DNA from: Bacteroidota bacterium
GTDB lineage: Bacteria > Bacteroidota > Bacteroidia > Flavobacteriales > Weeksellaceae
DNA: 64,000 bases
Reading direction: 5' to 3'
Assembly: GCA_023423715.1 (NCBI GenBank)
Contig: JAFAFC010000021.1
Coordinates: forward strand, 31,178 to 95,177
The notes beneath the pieces are model-generated. The model saw only the letters and a list, made by a program, of their open reading frames with translations, was not told where the DNA came from and did no database searches. Below, in pieces: positions 31,574 to 41,900 of this stretch (position 1 is its first letter; each line of letters begins with the position of its first letter). Made by a program: the position numbers and the translations under genes.

Positions 31574-32893
31574 TTGACTTCAAAAGAACTATTCTTCAAC
31601 CCTGCCGATATTGCCGAACATCTTAGCGAACTGCCAGCAGATCAAAGGTTAATTGATTTCCTGAAGGTTCCCAAAGAATATAAGGCCGACGTTTTTTCGC
31701 ATCTTGATCCCGATTTCCAGGAAGAAACCATTCGTAGTATTGGTTCTGATCAAGTTTCGGAAATTTTAAATGGAATGAGCCCGGATGACCGAACCGCTTT
31801 GTTCGAAGATTTTCCGGATGAACTCATCAAATATTCCATCAACCACTTAAATCCTCAAGAACGCAGAATTGCCCTAAAACTTTTGGGCTATGACGCCGAT
31901 TCTATTGCGCGTTTGATGACGCCGTATTACATCCAAATCCGAAAAGAATGGACCGTAAAACGTTGTTTAACGCAAATAAAAAAAGTAGGAAGCAAGGTGG
32001 AAACGATGAACCACTTGTATGTTGTTGATGAAAAAAACCGATTAATAGACGATTTAACCATCGGTGCACTCCTTCTTGCCGAAGAAGACACGTTGGTTTC
32101 CGAAATTACGGATAATCATTTTGTAGCTATCCCAACCAAAACATCTAAAGAAGATGCTGTTTCGTATTTTGAGAAGTACGACCGTACTGCGCTTCCCATC
32201 GTTACAGATGCTGGCGTCCTGGTAGGAATTGTAACTATTGACGACATCCTCGATCAAATCGAGTCACAAAACACCGAAGACATTCAAAAATTCGGTGGTT
32301 TGGAAGCACTAGATCTTCCCTACACGCAAACGCCACTTTCCGAAATGATTAAGAAAAGAGGCTATTGGCTTATCATTCTCTTTTTCTCCGAAATGCTTAC
32401 CGCATCAGCGATGGGTTATTTCGAAGACGAAATTCAGAAAGCGGTAGTTCTTGCTCTTTTTGTTCCATTAATTATTTCCAGTGGAGGAAATTCTGGTTCG
32501 CAAGCCGCAACCTTAATTATTCGTGCCATGGCACTGCAAGAAATCTCATTGAAAGATTGGTGGTACGTCATGAAAAAGGAAATCTTAACCGGAATTTTTC
32601 TAGGTGGAATCTTAGGCTGTATCGGTTTTTTACGAATTATGGTTTGGCATGAACTCGGAATTTTTGATTATGGAGTACATTGGCAATTTGTCGGTTTAAG
32701 CGTGGGCGTTTCCTTAATCGCCATTGTGTTATGGGGTACAATTTCAGGATCGATGGTTCCATTTATACTGAAGAAGCTCAATCTTGACCCCGCAACCTCA
32801 TCTGCACCATTTGTAGCAACTTTGGTGGACGTAACTGGACTTATCATTTATTTCAGTATTGCAGGAATGTTCCTTAGCGGAAGATTATTGTAA
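31574..32893 (+). CDS. mgtE: Magnesium transporter MgtE
   Basis: Mg2+ channel of the inner membrane. 439 residues: MgtE N domain (DIAEHLSELPADQRLIDFLK...), two CBS domains (SIARLMTPYYIQI; AIPTKTSKEDAVSYFEKY... GIVTIDDILDQIE), a connecting helix and five membrane segments at the C-terminus (GYWLIILFFSEMLTASAMGYF, VVLALFVPLIISSGGNSGSQAAT, with the conserved GGNSGSQ pore block). The only start that keeps the whole N domain is a TTG. No M-box or other riboswitch fits in the short upstream gap. Confidence 0.94.
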   Translation: MTSKELFFNPADIAEHLSELPADQRLIDFLKVPKEYKADVFSHLDPDFQEETIRSIGSDQVSEILNGMSPDDRTALFEDFPDELIKYSINHLNPQERRIALKLLGYDADSIARLMTPYYIQIRKEWTVKRCLTQIKKVGSKVETMNHLYVVDEKNRLIDDLTIGALLLAEEDTLVSEITDNHFVAIPTKTSKEDAVSYFEKYDRTALPIVTDAGVLVGIVTIDDILDQIESQNTEDIQKFGGLEALDLPYTQTPLSEMIKKRGYWLIILFFSEMLTASAMGYFEDEIQKAVVLALFVPLIISSGGNSGSQAATLIIRAMALQEISLKDWWYVMKKEILTGIFLGGILGCIGFLRIMVWHELGIFDYGVHWQFVGLSVGVSLIAIVLWGTISGSMVPFILKKLNLDPATSSAPFVATLVDVTGLIIYFSIAGMFLSGRLL

Positions 32894-32940
32894 ACCTTTT
32901 TCCAAGAAAATTGTATTTTAGAATTCTCAATAGCAAAAAT

Positions 32941-33669
32941 ATGAGAATTGTATCGTTAGTTCCGTCCATTACAGAAACGTTATTCGACTTTGGTTTGAAT
33001 TACGAACACGTAGTTGGGCGTACTAAATTCTGCATTCACCCGAAAAATGAAGTAGAAAAAGTCCCCATTATTGGCGGAACGAAGAATCTGAATATTGAAA
33101 AAATCAAGGCGTTGAAGCCCGATTTAATTATTGCCAACAAGGAAGAAAACGTCAAAGAGCAAGTTGAGGAACTAATGAAGAATTTTGATGTTATGCTCAC
33201 CAATATTGAAACGATTGAAGATAATTACTACTTTATAAAATCCATTGGGAGGCTTTTACACCAAGAAGAAAAAGCACAGAAATTCTATTTAAAGGCGTAC
33301 GAAAGTTTATACGAAAACAAGGCTTCGAAACCGTATAAAATCGCGTATCTGATTTGGAAAGAGCCGTATATGACTGTAGGAAACGATACGTTTATTCATC
33401 ATATTTTAACAGAATTAGGTTTGGATAATCAATTTAAAAATCAAAATCGATATCCTGAAATTCAAGTAACAGATTTGGAAAAAGCAGAAATTATTTTACT
33501 TTCCAGCGAGCCGTATCCTTTTAAAGAAAAGCATTTAGACGAATTGAAAGTGCAATTTCCAACTAGGAAAATCCTTCTCGTAGATGGCGAAGCTTTTTCG
33601 TGGTTTGGAACTCGAATTGCAAAATGCGGAAACTACTACAAAGAATTACTTCACGAAATTGAAAACTAA
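32941..33669 (+). CDS. BtuF-like helical-backbone metal/cobalamin-binding protein without signal peptide
   Basis: 242 residues from the ATG at 32941; the frame to 32911 adds ten unlikely residues. It resembles type III substrate-binding proteins (cobalamin or siderophore): RIVSLVPSITETLFDFG, VVGRTKFCIHP, IGGTKNLNIEKIKALKPDLIIANKEEN split over two blocks, and IAYLIWKEPYMTVGNDTFI. Unlike transport proteins of the family it begins directly with the domain and has no signal peptide or lipobox, so it should be cytoplasmic. Role unclear. Confidence 0.75.
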   Translation: MRIVSLVPSITETLFDFGLNYEHVVGRTKFCIHPKNEVEKVPIIGGTKNLNIEKIKALKPDLIIANKEENVKEQVEELMKNFDVMLTNIETIEDNYYFIKSIGRLLHQEEKAQKFYLKAYESLYENKASKPYKIAYLIWKEPYMTVGNDTFIHHILTELGLDNQFKNQNRYPEIQVTDLEKAEIILLSSEPYPFKEKHLDELKVQFPTRKILLVDGEAFSWFGTRIAKCGNYYKELLHEIEN

Positions 33670-33670
33670 A

Positions 33671-33699
33671 AAAGAGCGAAAAACTCCGCTCTTTTTTTT
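33671..33699. terminator. Terminator between the BtuF-like and fRMsr genes
   Basis: AAAGAGCG (33671-33678) / CGCTCTTT (33687-33694) followed by Ts to 33699; convergent genes on both sides. Confidence 0.8.
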
Positions 33700-33721
33700 C
33701 TTATTTTGAAATCACAATTGA

Positions 33722-34174
33722 TTACATAATCTTCGAAATCTCGCCACAAAGCCATTCTAGCATTTGACGATCTTCATCCGTAAAAGGATCAATTTTATGG
33801 GAATCAATATCAATTTGACCGATATTTTTTCCATCTTTAAAAATCGGAACAACAATTTCCGACTTCGTATCCATCGAACAACTCAAATAATTATCTTGTA
33901 AAGTCACATCCGGAACTACAAAGGTTTCGTTAGAAACAGCCACTTGTCCGCAAATCCCCTTTCCAAAAGGAATTACCGTGTGATCCGTTTCAGCTCCCAC
34001 ATAAGGACCTAAAATCAATTCTTCTTTATCACCATTTCGGAAATAAAATCCCGTCCAATTAAAGTACGAAATCTCTTGATCCAAAAGCGTACAAATCTTC
34101 TGTAACTTCCCTTCTGTCTTATCTTTCGGACTTTCTAAAATAGAAAGCAAACGTTTTTTTAATTCTGTGCTCAT
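33722..34174 (-). CDS. GAF-domain free methionine-(R)-sulfoxide reductase
   Basis: Reduces free Met-R-sulfoxide through a GAF domain with redox cysteines (fRMsr, YebR type). 150 residues. Blocks: YFNWTGFYFRNGDKEELILGP in two parts, FGKGICGQVAVSNETFVV, DNYLSCSMDTKSEIVVPIF and GQIDIDSHKIDPFTDEDRQ. The cysteines in GICGQ and LSCSMD match two of the family's three. A generic GAF protein is the alternative. ATGA overlap with the upstream 478-residue gene implies coupling. Confidence 0.82.
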   Translation of the reverse strand: MSTELKKRLLSILESPKDKTEGKLQKICTLLDQEISYFNWTGFYFRNGDKEELILGPYVGAETDHTVIPFGKGICGQVAVSNETFVVPDVTLQDNYLSCSMDTKSEIVVPIFKDGKNIGQIDIDSHKIDPFTDEDRQMLEWLCGEISKIM

Positions 34175-35607
34175 ACCAATTCTTCTAAATTCATTTCATC
34201 ACGATATCCAAACATTCTACGCTCTTTAATCATATCCGAAACACCTACTGGAAGCTGATCTTCCCATCCCGATTCGCAATGGCTAATTTTCTTTAAAATA
34301 TCTCTTGAATAGATTTCCGAAAACGTTGGATTGTAATTTTTAATATCTAAAATTCGCTTATTCAGCTTGAAATATTTATATAATTCCTTCAAATTGGATT
34401 CTACTTTCAAGTTTTCAGCATTCAAAACTTCACCAGTATCAGGATCTTTGTACGGATACAAATACACGGTAACGTCTTTTCTAAAGAACTTCCCGAAAGC
34501 TTCCAAAATTCCGCCAGACAAGTTGCTGTAGTACTTTTCATCAAAAACACCTAGCAAATTATTCACTCCCATTGCGATACCAATTTTTTGATTGGTAAAT
34601 CCCGCGAAATAATCTGTCAAACGATAGTATTCTGAGTAATTTGAAATAATAACATTGTACCCCAACATCCCTAAAACATCCACTCTATCAAGGAAATCAC
34701 GCTCATCAATATCACCAGAAGCCGTTAAATTTGAAATCGTAATTTCAAACAAAACTTCGACTTTTTCCTTCGTACTTTCGGTATCTTCCATGAACATTTG
34801 AAGTCCATTTTCGAACATATCAACATTCACCAACGTTACAGGTCTAAAGCTTCCACGAACCGCAAAAACATTCTTTTTGTACAACAAATCCGCGGGTAAC
34901 ATGTTATTTCCTTCCGGTGTAAAAATCACGGCATCTGTCATCCCAGACTTCACCAATTGAAGCGACATCAAACGATTATCAACATATTCAAAAGTTGGCC
35001 CTGAGAAATCAATCATGTCAATTTCAACATTATCCAAGGAAATATCATCGTATAAAGATTCAATTAATCGACGCGGATTGTCACTATAATTAAATGCCCC
35101 ATAAATAAGGTTAACACCTAATTTCCCTAGTGTTTCTTGCTGAAGCGTTGCATCATTTTCACGAAACTTCACATGGAAAACGATTTCATTATACCCTGCT
35201 TCTGGCTCGCTCTGAAAACGAATTCCAACCCAACCATGGCCTTTTAGCGTTTTGTCAAAATTGATGGTCGTTACCGTATTAGCATAGGAAAAGAACTTTC
35301 TATTAGGATTGGTTTCTCGAGAAATTCGCTCTTCAACCAAATCAGCTTCATAGCGTAGCATTTTTCGCAAACGAACTTGAGTAACGTATCTATTTTTGGG
35401 TTCTTTCCCGTAAATGGCATCACTAAAGTCTTTATCGTAAGCAGACATTGCTTTTGCAATGGTTTGAGATGCCCCACCAGCTCTAAAAAAATGACGAACA
35501 GTCTCTTGACCGGCGCCAATTTCGGCAAACGTTCCGTAGATATTCTGGTTTAAATTGACGGCTAAAGCTTTTTGTTTTGGAGTAAGAATTTGGGTTACCA
35601 AAGACAT
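34171..35607 (-). CDS. Conserved Bacteroidetes protein of unknown function (478 aa)
   Basis: A 478-residue soluble protein with blocks such as LNQNIYGTFAEIGAGQETVRHFF in two parts, AGGASQTIAKAMSAYDKDFSDAIYG split, and FVDNRLMSLQLV-like and LEVLFEITISNLTASGDIDERDF-like stretches. Proteins of this kind are common in Flavobacteriia and carry unreliable names. I see no signal peptide, membrane segment or catalytic motif I can name. It shares an operon (4-base overlap) with the fRMsr gene. Confidence 0.7.
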   Translation of the reverse strand: MSLVTQILTPKQKALAVNLNQNIYGTFAEIGAGQETVRHFFRAGGASQTIAKAMSAYDKDFSDAIYGKEPKNRYVTQVRLRKMLRYEADLVEERISRETNPNRKFFSYANTVTTINFDKTLKGHGWVGIRFQSEPEAGYNEIVFHVKFRENDATLQQETLGKLGVNLIYGAFNYSDNPRRLIESLYDDISLDNVEIDMIDFSGPTFEYVDNRLMSLQLVKSGMTDAVIFTPEGNNMLPADLLYKKNVFAVRGSFRPVTLVNVDMFENGLQMFMEDTESTKEKVEVLFEITISNLTASGDIDERDFLDRVDVLGMLGYNVIISNYSEYYRLTDYFAGFTNQKIGIAMGVNNLLGVFDEKYYSNLSGGILEAFGKFFRKDVTVYLYPYKDPDTGEVLNAENLKVESNLKELYKYFKLNKRILDIKNYNPTFSEIYSRDILKKISHCESGWEDQLPVGVSDMIKERRMFGYRDEMNLEELV

Positions 35608-35655
35608 TTTTTAAATTTTCGTAAATTTACCAAAATAAATACATTCCTTCAAAAC

Positions 35656-36423
35656 ATGAAGTTGAAATTTCTCGGCACCGGTACCTCACAAGGTATTCCC
35701 GTCATTGGATCAACAGATCCCGTGTGTTTATCTAAGAATCCGAAGGACAAAAGATTACGCAGCTCTGCCCTACTGACAACTTCTCATGAAAAAAAAATCT
35801 TAATTGACTGTGGTCCCGACTTTCGGCAACAAATGTTAGCCAACAACGAAAGTGACATCCAAGCCGTTCTATTAACGCACGAACATAACGATCATATAAT
35901 TGGTTTGGATGATCTGCGTCCTCTGATTTTCAAAAACAGGGCAAACATGCCAATTTACTGCAACGAAAGGGTTTCGAGAGAAATTAGCTCACGATTTCCG
36001 TACGCATTTGTAGATCATAAATATCCCGGAGCTCCCGCATTTGATATCCATTTAGTTGATGAAAAACCTTTCGAAGTTGAAGGAATAGAAATTACACCCA
36101 TTCAAATTGAACATGGAGAGCTTCCAATTTTAGGGTTTAAAATCAAAAATCTCGTGTACATTACAGATGCGAGCAATATACCAGAAGTTGAAAAAGAGAA
36201 ATTGAAAAATCTTGATTTTCTCATCATCAACTGTTTGAGAAAGGCGCCTTCTCACCATTCGCATTATATTTTACCGGAAGTTTTAGACTTAATTGAGGAG
36301 TTAAAACCTCAGAAAACCTATCTTACTCATATCAGTCATCACCTCGGTTTTCACGATGAAGTTGAAGCCGAATTACCGCAACAGGTTCATTTAGCGTATG
36401 ATGGATTGGAGCTAGAATTTTAA
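35656..36423 (+). CDS. MBL-fold metal-dependent hydrolase (PhnP-like)
   Basis: 255 residues from the ATG at 35656, chosen because KLKFLGTGTSQGIPVIG is the usual beginning of the fold; the longer frame overlaps the divergent gene's start. Metal ligands: LTHEHNDHIIGLDDLR (HxHxDH), IEHGELPILGF, YITDASN and SHHSHY/THISHH. The domain order is that of PhnP and related cyclic phosphodiesterases. Substrate unknown; a cyclic nucleotide or RNA-end phosphodiesterase would be typical. No neighbours suggest phosphonate use. Confidence 0.85.
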   Translation: MKLKFLGTGTSQGIPVIGSTDPVCLSKNPKDKRLRSSALLTTSHEKKILIDCGPDFRQQMLANNESDIQAVLLTHEHNDHIIGLDDLRPLIFKNRANMPIYCNERVSREISSRFPYAFVDHKYPGAPAFDIHLVDEKPFEVEGIEITPIQIEHGELPILGFKIKNLVYITDASNIPEVEKEKLKNLDFLIINCLRKAPSHHSHYILPEVLDLIEELKPQKTYLTHISHHLGFHDEVEAELPQQVHLAYDGLELEF

Positions 36424-36469
36424 TTGAAATTTTTTGAGAAAAAATTCTTTTTTAAGAAAAAAATAGTTT

Positions 36470-36477
36470 TATATTTG
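36470..36477 (+). promoter_or_regulatory. -7 box of tRNA-Leu
   Basis: TATATTTG matches TAnnTTTG; transcription would start about 12 bases before the mature tRNA 5' end. Confidence 0.55.
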
Positions 36478-36495
36478 CACACCAATTTAAAAGCA

Positions 36496-36575
36496 GCCCA
36501 GGTGGCGGAATTGGTAGACGCGCTGGTCTCAAACACCAGTTCTTAGGAGTACCGGTTCGATCCCGGTCCTGGGTA
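36496..36575 (+). tRNA. tRNA-Leu (anticodon CAA)
   Basis: Acceptor GCCCAGG (36496-36502) pairs with CCTGGGT (36568-36574, one G-U). Anticodon stem CTGGT/ACCAG closes loop CTCAAAC, so the anticodon is CAA (36530-36532). The long variable arm and the T arm ACCGG-TTCGATC-CCGGT are typical of class II tRNA-Leu. CCA is not encoded. It is a single tRNA with its own promoter and a terminator hairpin right after it. Confidence 0.96.
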
Positions 36576-36576
36576 C

Positions 36577-36605
36577 AAAAACTTCGGAGTTCGCTTCGAA
36601 GTTTT
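36577..36605 (+). terminator. Terminator of tRNA-Leu
   Basis: AAAACTTCG (36577-36585) / CGAAGTTTT (36597-36605) followed by T-rich sequence. Confidence 0.75.
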
Positions 36606-36712
36606 CTTTTATACTTATTTCGCTAAGTTTTCTATTTTTCTACAGTTATTCAAGAGACAAGACAAATTTTGATACATTTGTCAAATTTCCATTTAAACTG
36701 AATTAATAATAC

Positions 36713-38263
36713 ATGATACGAAAGTTTTTAGTGCCAATTTTTGTATTATTTTCGATTTTTATCTTGGCTCAAGAGAAAATTGATAAAGAAAAGAAAGCAA
36801 AATTCGAACACTATTATTTTAAGATAAAAATAAATGAACCGCCGCAATTAGAAAACGGCAAATTAATGCTTAGTTATGCCCAAAGCGATAATGATTTTGC
36901 GTTGGCGTACTTGATGTTGGGCGACATTAGCTATAGTTCTGGGGATTTTGTTGGCGCAATAAAATATTTGGAAAAAGCACAACCATACAATGACAAGTCT
37001 AATGATATAGACTCTAAATTAATGCTTTTGCAATCGCAAATTCAGTCGTATCGTAGGGCGGGTTTAATTTTTGAATCTAACGAAGCTTTTGCCAAGTTGA
37101 ACGTCCTTGCTAAAGAAACAGACGAATACAACAGGGCAATGTACCTTTTATATTCTCAAATGAAGATTTATGATATTGATGAAAAATATTGTGAATCGGC
37201 AAAAACAAGAGAAGCTTTTTACGCAAAACTTCTAGAAACTTCTACCGAAACAGATGGCAGCTACCGATATCAATTTGCCATACTTTCTCAGCTTTGCTAC
37301 GTCTATATCAAATGCGGAAATATCTCCCAAGCCAAAATCACAATGCAAAAGGCTGAAGATATATTGGCAAAAATCACAACAGAATCCCCAATTAACATGT
37401 TGGATTTCTATTATATGGACAAGGCGCTTATTGCCAAATCTGATAAAGACGAAAATTTGGTAAAAGTCTATTTCGATAAAGCAGCGCAAATCTCTGTAAA
37501 ATATAAATCGCCCGTTGTAACCAAGGAAATTATTAAGGAACGATTGGCTAATTGCAATGATACCGCTGAAAAACGAGTTTTATTACTTCAAGAATTGCAA
37601 GAAATCAACAAGAAACAGACAACGGTTTCGCAAAAGCTAACCGAAAATGAAACCAGAAAATTAAAAAATACACTTGAAGAGCGGGAAAATAAATATTTCA
37701 AACTAGCGATTATTGCAGGTTCTCTAGCACTTTTGCTTATCGGATTTTTTGCTTTTTATAGAATACGATTGGCGAAACAAAAAAAAGTATTTCACGAAAA
37801 TATTAATGAGATTATGAGTCAATTGCAGTCTCAAAAATTACATGATGAAGACAAACTCATAAAAAATCACACAGAGAAAGAAAGCTTCATCAACGCTGAA
37901 ACGGAAAAGGAATTGATTAAAAAGCTTCAACAATTTGAAGATCGGAAACAATTTACCAAAAAAGGACTTACAGGAACGCAAATGTGTACGCTTTTAAACA
38001 CTAATTCTAAGTATCTACACTATATTTTAAAAACATATCGTAACTCGGATTTCGCATCGTATCTCAATGATATTAGGATAAATTACATTGTTAAAGAAAT
38101 GCACGAAAACCCAAAATTGTTGCAATACAAAATTGCCGTACTGGCAGAAATGTCAGGTTTTTCATCACACACTCAATTTGCGAAAGTTTTCAAAGAAAAA
38201 TTAGGTGTTTCACCTTCAACGTTCATAAAATTTAAAATTGAAGAAAACGAATCACATTCGTAA
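36713..38263 (+). CDS. AraC-family regulator with TPR sensor and one membrane segment
   Basis: 516 residues: signal or anchor at the N-terminus (FLVPIFVLFSIFILAQ), a helical TPR-like region (about 40-310, FALAYLMLGDISYSSGDFVGAI...), one membrane helix (about 328-350, LAIIAGSLALLLIGFFAFY), a coiled linker, and a C-terminal AraC HTH pair (SKYLHYILKTYRNSDFASYLN; MSGFSSHTQFAKVFKEKLG). This architecture of periplasmic TPRs and cytoplasmic AraC domain is common in flavobacterial regulators. Target unknown; the leftward surface-protein operon is next to it. Confidence 0.85.
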   Translation: MIRKFLVPIFVLFSIFILAQEKIDKEKKAKFEHYYFKIKINEPPQLENGKLMLSYAQSDNDFALAYLMLGDISYSSGDFVGAIKYLEKAQPYNDKSNDIDSKLMLLQSQIQSYRRAGLIFESNEAFAKLNVLAKETDEYNRAMYLLYSQMKIYDIDEKYCESAKTREAFYAKLLETSTETDGSYRYQFAILSQLCYVYIKCGNISQAKITMQKAEDILAKITTESPINMLDFYYMDKALIAKSDKDENLVKVYFDKAAQISVKYKSPVVTKEIIKERLANCNDTAEKRVLLLQELQEINKKQTTVSQKLTENETRKLKNTLEERENKYFKLAIIAGSLALLLIGFFAFYRIRLAKQKKVFHENINEIMSQLQSQKLHDEDKLIKNHTEKESFINAETEKELIKKLQQFEDRKQFTKKGLTGTQMCTLLNTNSKYLHYILKTYRNSDFASYLNDIRINYIVKEMHENPKLLQYKIAVLAEMSGFSSHTQFAKVFKEKLGVSPSTFIKFKIEENESHS

Positions 38264-38284
38264 CCTTAACTTCACAATAAAAAG

Positions 38285-38315
38285 ACAAACTCCTCACAAT
38301 TTGTGAGGAGTTTGT
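38285..38315. terminator. Bidirectional terminator between the AraC gene and the 184-residue surface gene
   Basis: A 14-bp perfect stem ACAAACTCCTCACA (38285-38298) / TGTGAGGAGTTTGT (38302-38315) with A and T runs on the flanks, between convergent genes. Confidence 0.85.
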
Positions 38316-38338
38316 TGTTAATCATTTAAAATTTAGAA

Positions 38339-38866
38339 TTAAGGCTTCCAAAATGTCCAAACCGTTCCGTTATAAACAGCTAATTGCCGTGCAACGGTAT
38401 CATAAACCATCATTCCAGCCGCTGGATTACTAATGTTTAAATGTGGACTTTCAACTTTAGGAAGAATCATTGCTTTATTCGTATCTGAAAGAACCAAAAC
38501 GCCAGGCGTTGTATCCGAACCTCCATTACTACCAATAACCGCTTTTGCGGATGCCAATTCCGTTTTCGTTGCTTGTAGAGACAAATCCACAGAACCTGTT
38601 TTATCTTGCGTTAAATCTTTCCAGATTCCTGATGATCTTAATTTTACTTTTTTATCTGTAGAATCAAAAATCAAAGTTCCATCAACAACTCCTGCATTTG
38701 CAACGTTGACATCTGATGTTACCCATGGCAATACAATTCCTTTGTTTCCCGATCCGAATTCTAAAGAAACGGAAGGCGAACTAATTGTTGTACCACCAAT
38801 ATTAACCTGTGCTTTTACACCAAACAATGAAATTGTTAAAGCTAAAGCGATATAGTATTTTTTCAT
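38339..38866 (-). CDS. Small secreted protein sharing the tail of the 1700-residue protein
   Basis: 175 residues from the ATG at 38866 (signal peptide KKYYIALALTISLFGVKAQ follows directly; the frame to 38893 is not used). The mature protein begins VNIGGTTISSPSVSLEF and ends AGMMVYDTVARQLAVYNGTVWTFW. The ending matches that of the upstream giant protein (EGMMVYDTVDNCLKVYT...W). Such domains are common at the end of Bacteroidetes surface proteins. Last gene of the operon; probable surface or fibre component. Confidence 0.75.
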   Translation of the reverse strand: MKKYYIALALTISLFGVKAQVNIGGTTISSPSVSLEFGSGNKGIVLPWVTSDVNVANAGVVDGTLIFDSTDKKVKLRSSGIWKDLTQDKTGSVDLSLQATKTELASAKAVIGSNGGSDTTPGVLVLSDTNKAMILPKVESPHLNISNPAAGMMVYDTVARQLAVYNGTVWTFWKP

Positions 38867-38897
38867 GCGATTAAATTTAATTTTCGGAACCAACTAA

Positions 38898-38919
38898 GGA
38901 GTTTTTCTGAACAAACTCC
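38898..38919 (-). terminator. Hairpin between the giant surface gene and the 184-residue gene
   Basis: GGAGTTT (38898-38904) / AAACTCC (38913-38919). Read leftward it contains GAGGAGTTTGTTC, also present in the operon's final terminator at 38285-38315. It lies 35 bases downstream of the giant gene and 32 bases before the next ATG, so it may act as a partial terminator. Confidence 0.45.
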
Positions 38920-38953
38920 TCATCGGCTCCTGATTTTTAAAAAACTTCAAAGG

Positions 38954-41900
38954 TTAGTTTGGACAAGTTTGCTGTACCATACAATACCAACCAAATGTTG
39001 CTCCTTTATCTTTTGTTGTATACACTTTAAGACAGTTATCAACGGTGTCGTAAACCATCATCCCTTCAACAGGTTGCGCTAATGCTATAATTTGAGCTGT
39101 TGTTAGTCTATTAACTACAAAACCTTTTGTTTTAGCTTCCAACGCTGTCCAAGCTCCTTTTCTCACCATTGGCCAATTATCACCCGTGGAACCTGCTCTT
39201 CCTAAAGCCGTGATACCATGTTTTGTATCTAAAGCAGTTCCCGTCGTTGCTCCCGGTTTATAACAATACGATTTTACAGGAATTGAAACTGGACTACAGA
39301 TATCAGAAATTGTTGGGTTAGAATCAATAACTAACACATAGTTTTGAGCACTTCCTGCATAAAAACCTACCATTGTACCCGAACTTGTAGCTGATGGTGC
39401 TACTGATGCAGTTGTATATTGGGTATCTAACAATTGTTCCCCTGAATCAACAATTCCATTATTATTTGCGTCGTTATAAAGCATCAATTTCAATTGAGAC
39501 TTCACATCATAGGTTGCATCCGTATCTGTAATCGTATAATTGATGGTATAATTAGTTGATCCTCCAACGTTCGTAAAACTACTATTTGCAACCGTCGCTG
39601 TAATACTAGGTTTGAAAGCTTTTAGAGTTACTTTTTGATTTGTTCCCGTAGGATATTCCAATTCACAAGAATTTCCATTAATAGCACACGTTAAGGTTGT
39701 ACCGATAAAGGTATTCATGACCACTTCGTTTGTCGCTGCACAACTTAACGCCGAAGGATTTACCACTTTTAATTTAAAATTAAACTGAATGGTATTTGCA
39801 CCACTTGCGTTGCTATAGCCTTTCGGAATCGTCCAGATAATTTGACGTTTTCCAGTTCCATCAATTACGGATGTTGGTTCATTTACCGCTGGCATACCAC
39901 TATAATTATTGCCCGCTTGAAGTGAATACGAATTAGGTTGATAATCATACGCCGGATCTACAAAAACCTTAATCGTTTCTAATGAAGAAACTGGATCACC
40001 TTGATTAATTACCGTTATTCTCATTTCTTCACCATCGTTAATCTGATGATTTCCAATGTTATTTGGATTTTCAAGTGTAATTAAGCTGTTGGCATACGTT
40101 TTTCCTTGAATTCCACCTCCTAATTCGATTGGTTGAGAATCTAATTTTAAAGCGGTCATTTGCGCTTGACATCCTGATTGATACGGAATAGTATAACCAA
40201 TTTTCGAGCCTGAAATATAGTTTCCAACACCTCCTGTATAACAAACTGTAGCTACTTGATATTTTAAGATGAAGGATTTTGGATCAACCGAATTGGATGT
40301 TCCAGGAAGTCCTGAAGTTACAAATGGAATACTAGTATTAGAGTAAATATTTACTTTAAAGGTATTTCCACTTACCAAAGTCGGATCAGAAATAGCGTAA
40401 TCAACGCCGTTATAGTTCACTTTAAAACTTCCCGCTTCAAATTGCATTCCTGTTGGGAACGAAAGTGTAGGTTCTATTTTGTAAGCGTACCCATTGGCTC
40501 CGTTGGTCACTTTTAAAGTTTCGTCTATTGGTGCACAAATTGAGAACGATTGGTTACCACTGCTATTTACGGAAGATTCTATTGTCAAAGCAGGATTTTG
40601 CGTTGTGATACTCATGTCAACGTCTGGAGCTGTCCATAAAGGTCTTTTTCCTTGGCTTTCAAATCCTGTTGTAGGATCTGTAGGGTATCCAGAACACTCA
40701 AAACTTGTTTTCACTTTAAAAGAATCAGTTCCACATACGGTAAAACTATTCGATTTTATGGTGAAGGTTTTTGCGCCAACTGGCACACTTCCTACTTTTG
40801 CCCAATATTTTCCTGTTCCATAACTCTCCATCGAAATTTGAGTGGCACCATCCCACAATGTTGGCGTAATGTTGTTATGAGGAACCTCAATAGCTATCCA
40901 AAAATTAGAAATTGCTGAAGTAGACGTATTCGTAATCGTTAATGGCCAAGATGCCGTATTGGTAGCCGTTGTATGATTAGGCGCTGCAGATGTCACCACA
41001 TAATTCAACAAAGAAATATTGGTAGTACTTACGCCAATTGTCCCTGCACTTCCCGTAATCGTTCTAGGAGTATCAAAATTCAAAGAAAATTGTCCTGTTG
41101 CTACATTTGGCCAAATTCTGAATTGCGATTGTGTCTGCTGATACGTTCGGTAGAAGTTATTTACTGTAAATCGAAAATTAAAACTTGAGAAATCAAAATT
41201 ATTAGTCGCTCTTTGACGCAACCAAGTACCATCATTTATGAATGTATATTTGTCAAATAATCCAATTGGATTAGGCTTTCCATCGATATCAAATCCGTAG
41301 GTAACTACAGGATCCGAAATTTTTATTGACGTACCTCCCGGGATACTTTGTGTTGTTTGTCCTTTTACAAGTGTAATTCCTGCAGGAACCAATACTTCAA
41401 CTCTATCAATCTTTTGATTATATCGGTATTCTGTTGGAAATAAATTTCCAACCTTACTACTATTTCGAGAAAATTCTAATTGAAACGAAAACGAACTTTC
41501 CGTACACTGTGCAGCAATTATTGTTGATGGTCCTGTAATTGAATTTTCTACATAATATGAAAAAATTGTGGCTTTATCAGCTTTGTTTCCGCCAACAATT
41601 GTATTACTTCCTAGTGTTACTGTTGGGTAAGTATTAATCCCTGTTAGCACATATCCTGTATTGGAATCTATTGCGGTATTTGCGTTTAACGAATATAAAT
41701 CTTGATTCACAACAAATTGAGGATTGAAACTAATTTTTGCATTCGCAGCTCGTGTGATACCAGCCAATGGACCGCCGGTTTCAAATAATTTCATAATATC
41801 AAAAACATAGGATGTTTTCGCTTTTCCATCACTTCCTGTATAGCTTGCGTTGTAAGTATAATAAGTATTTGCAGAAGCAGCAGGAATAGTAAAAGGTGTA

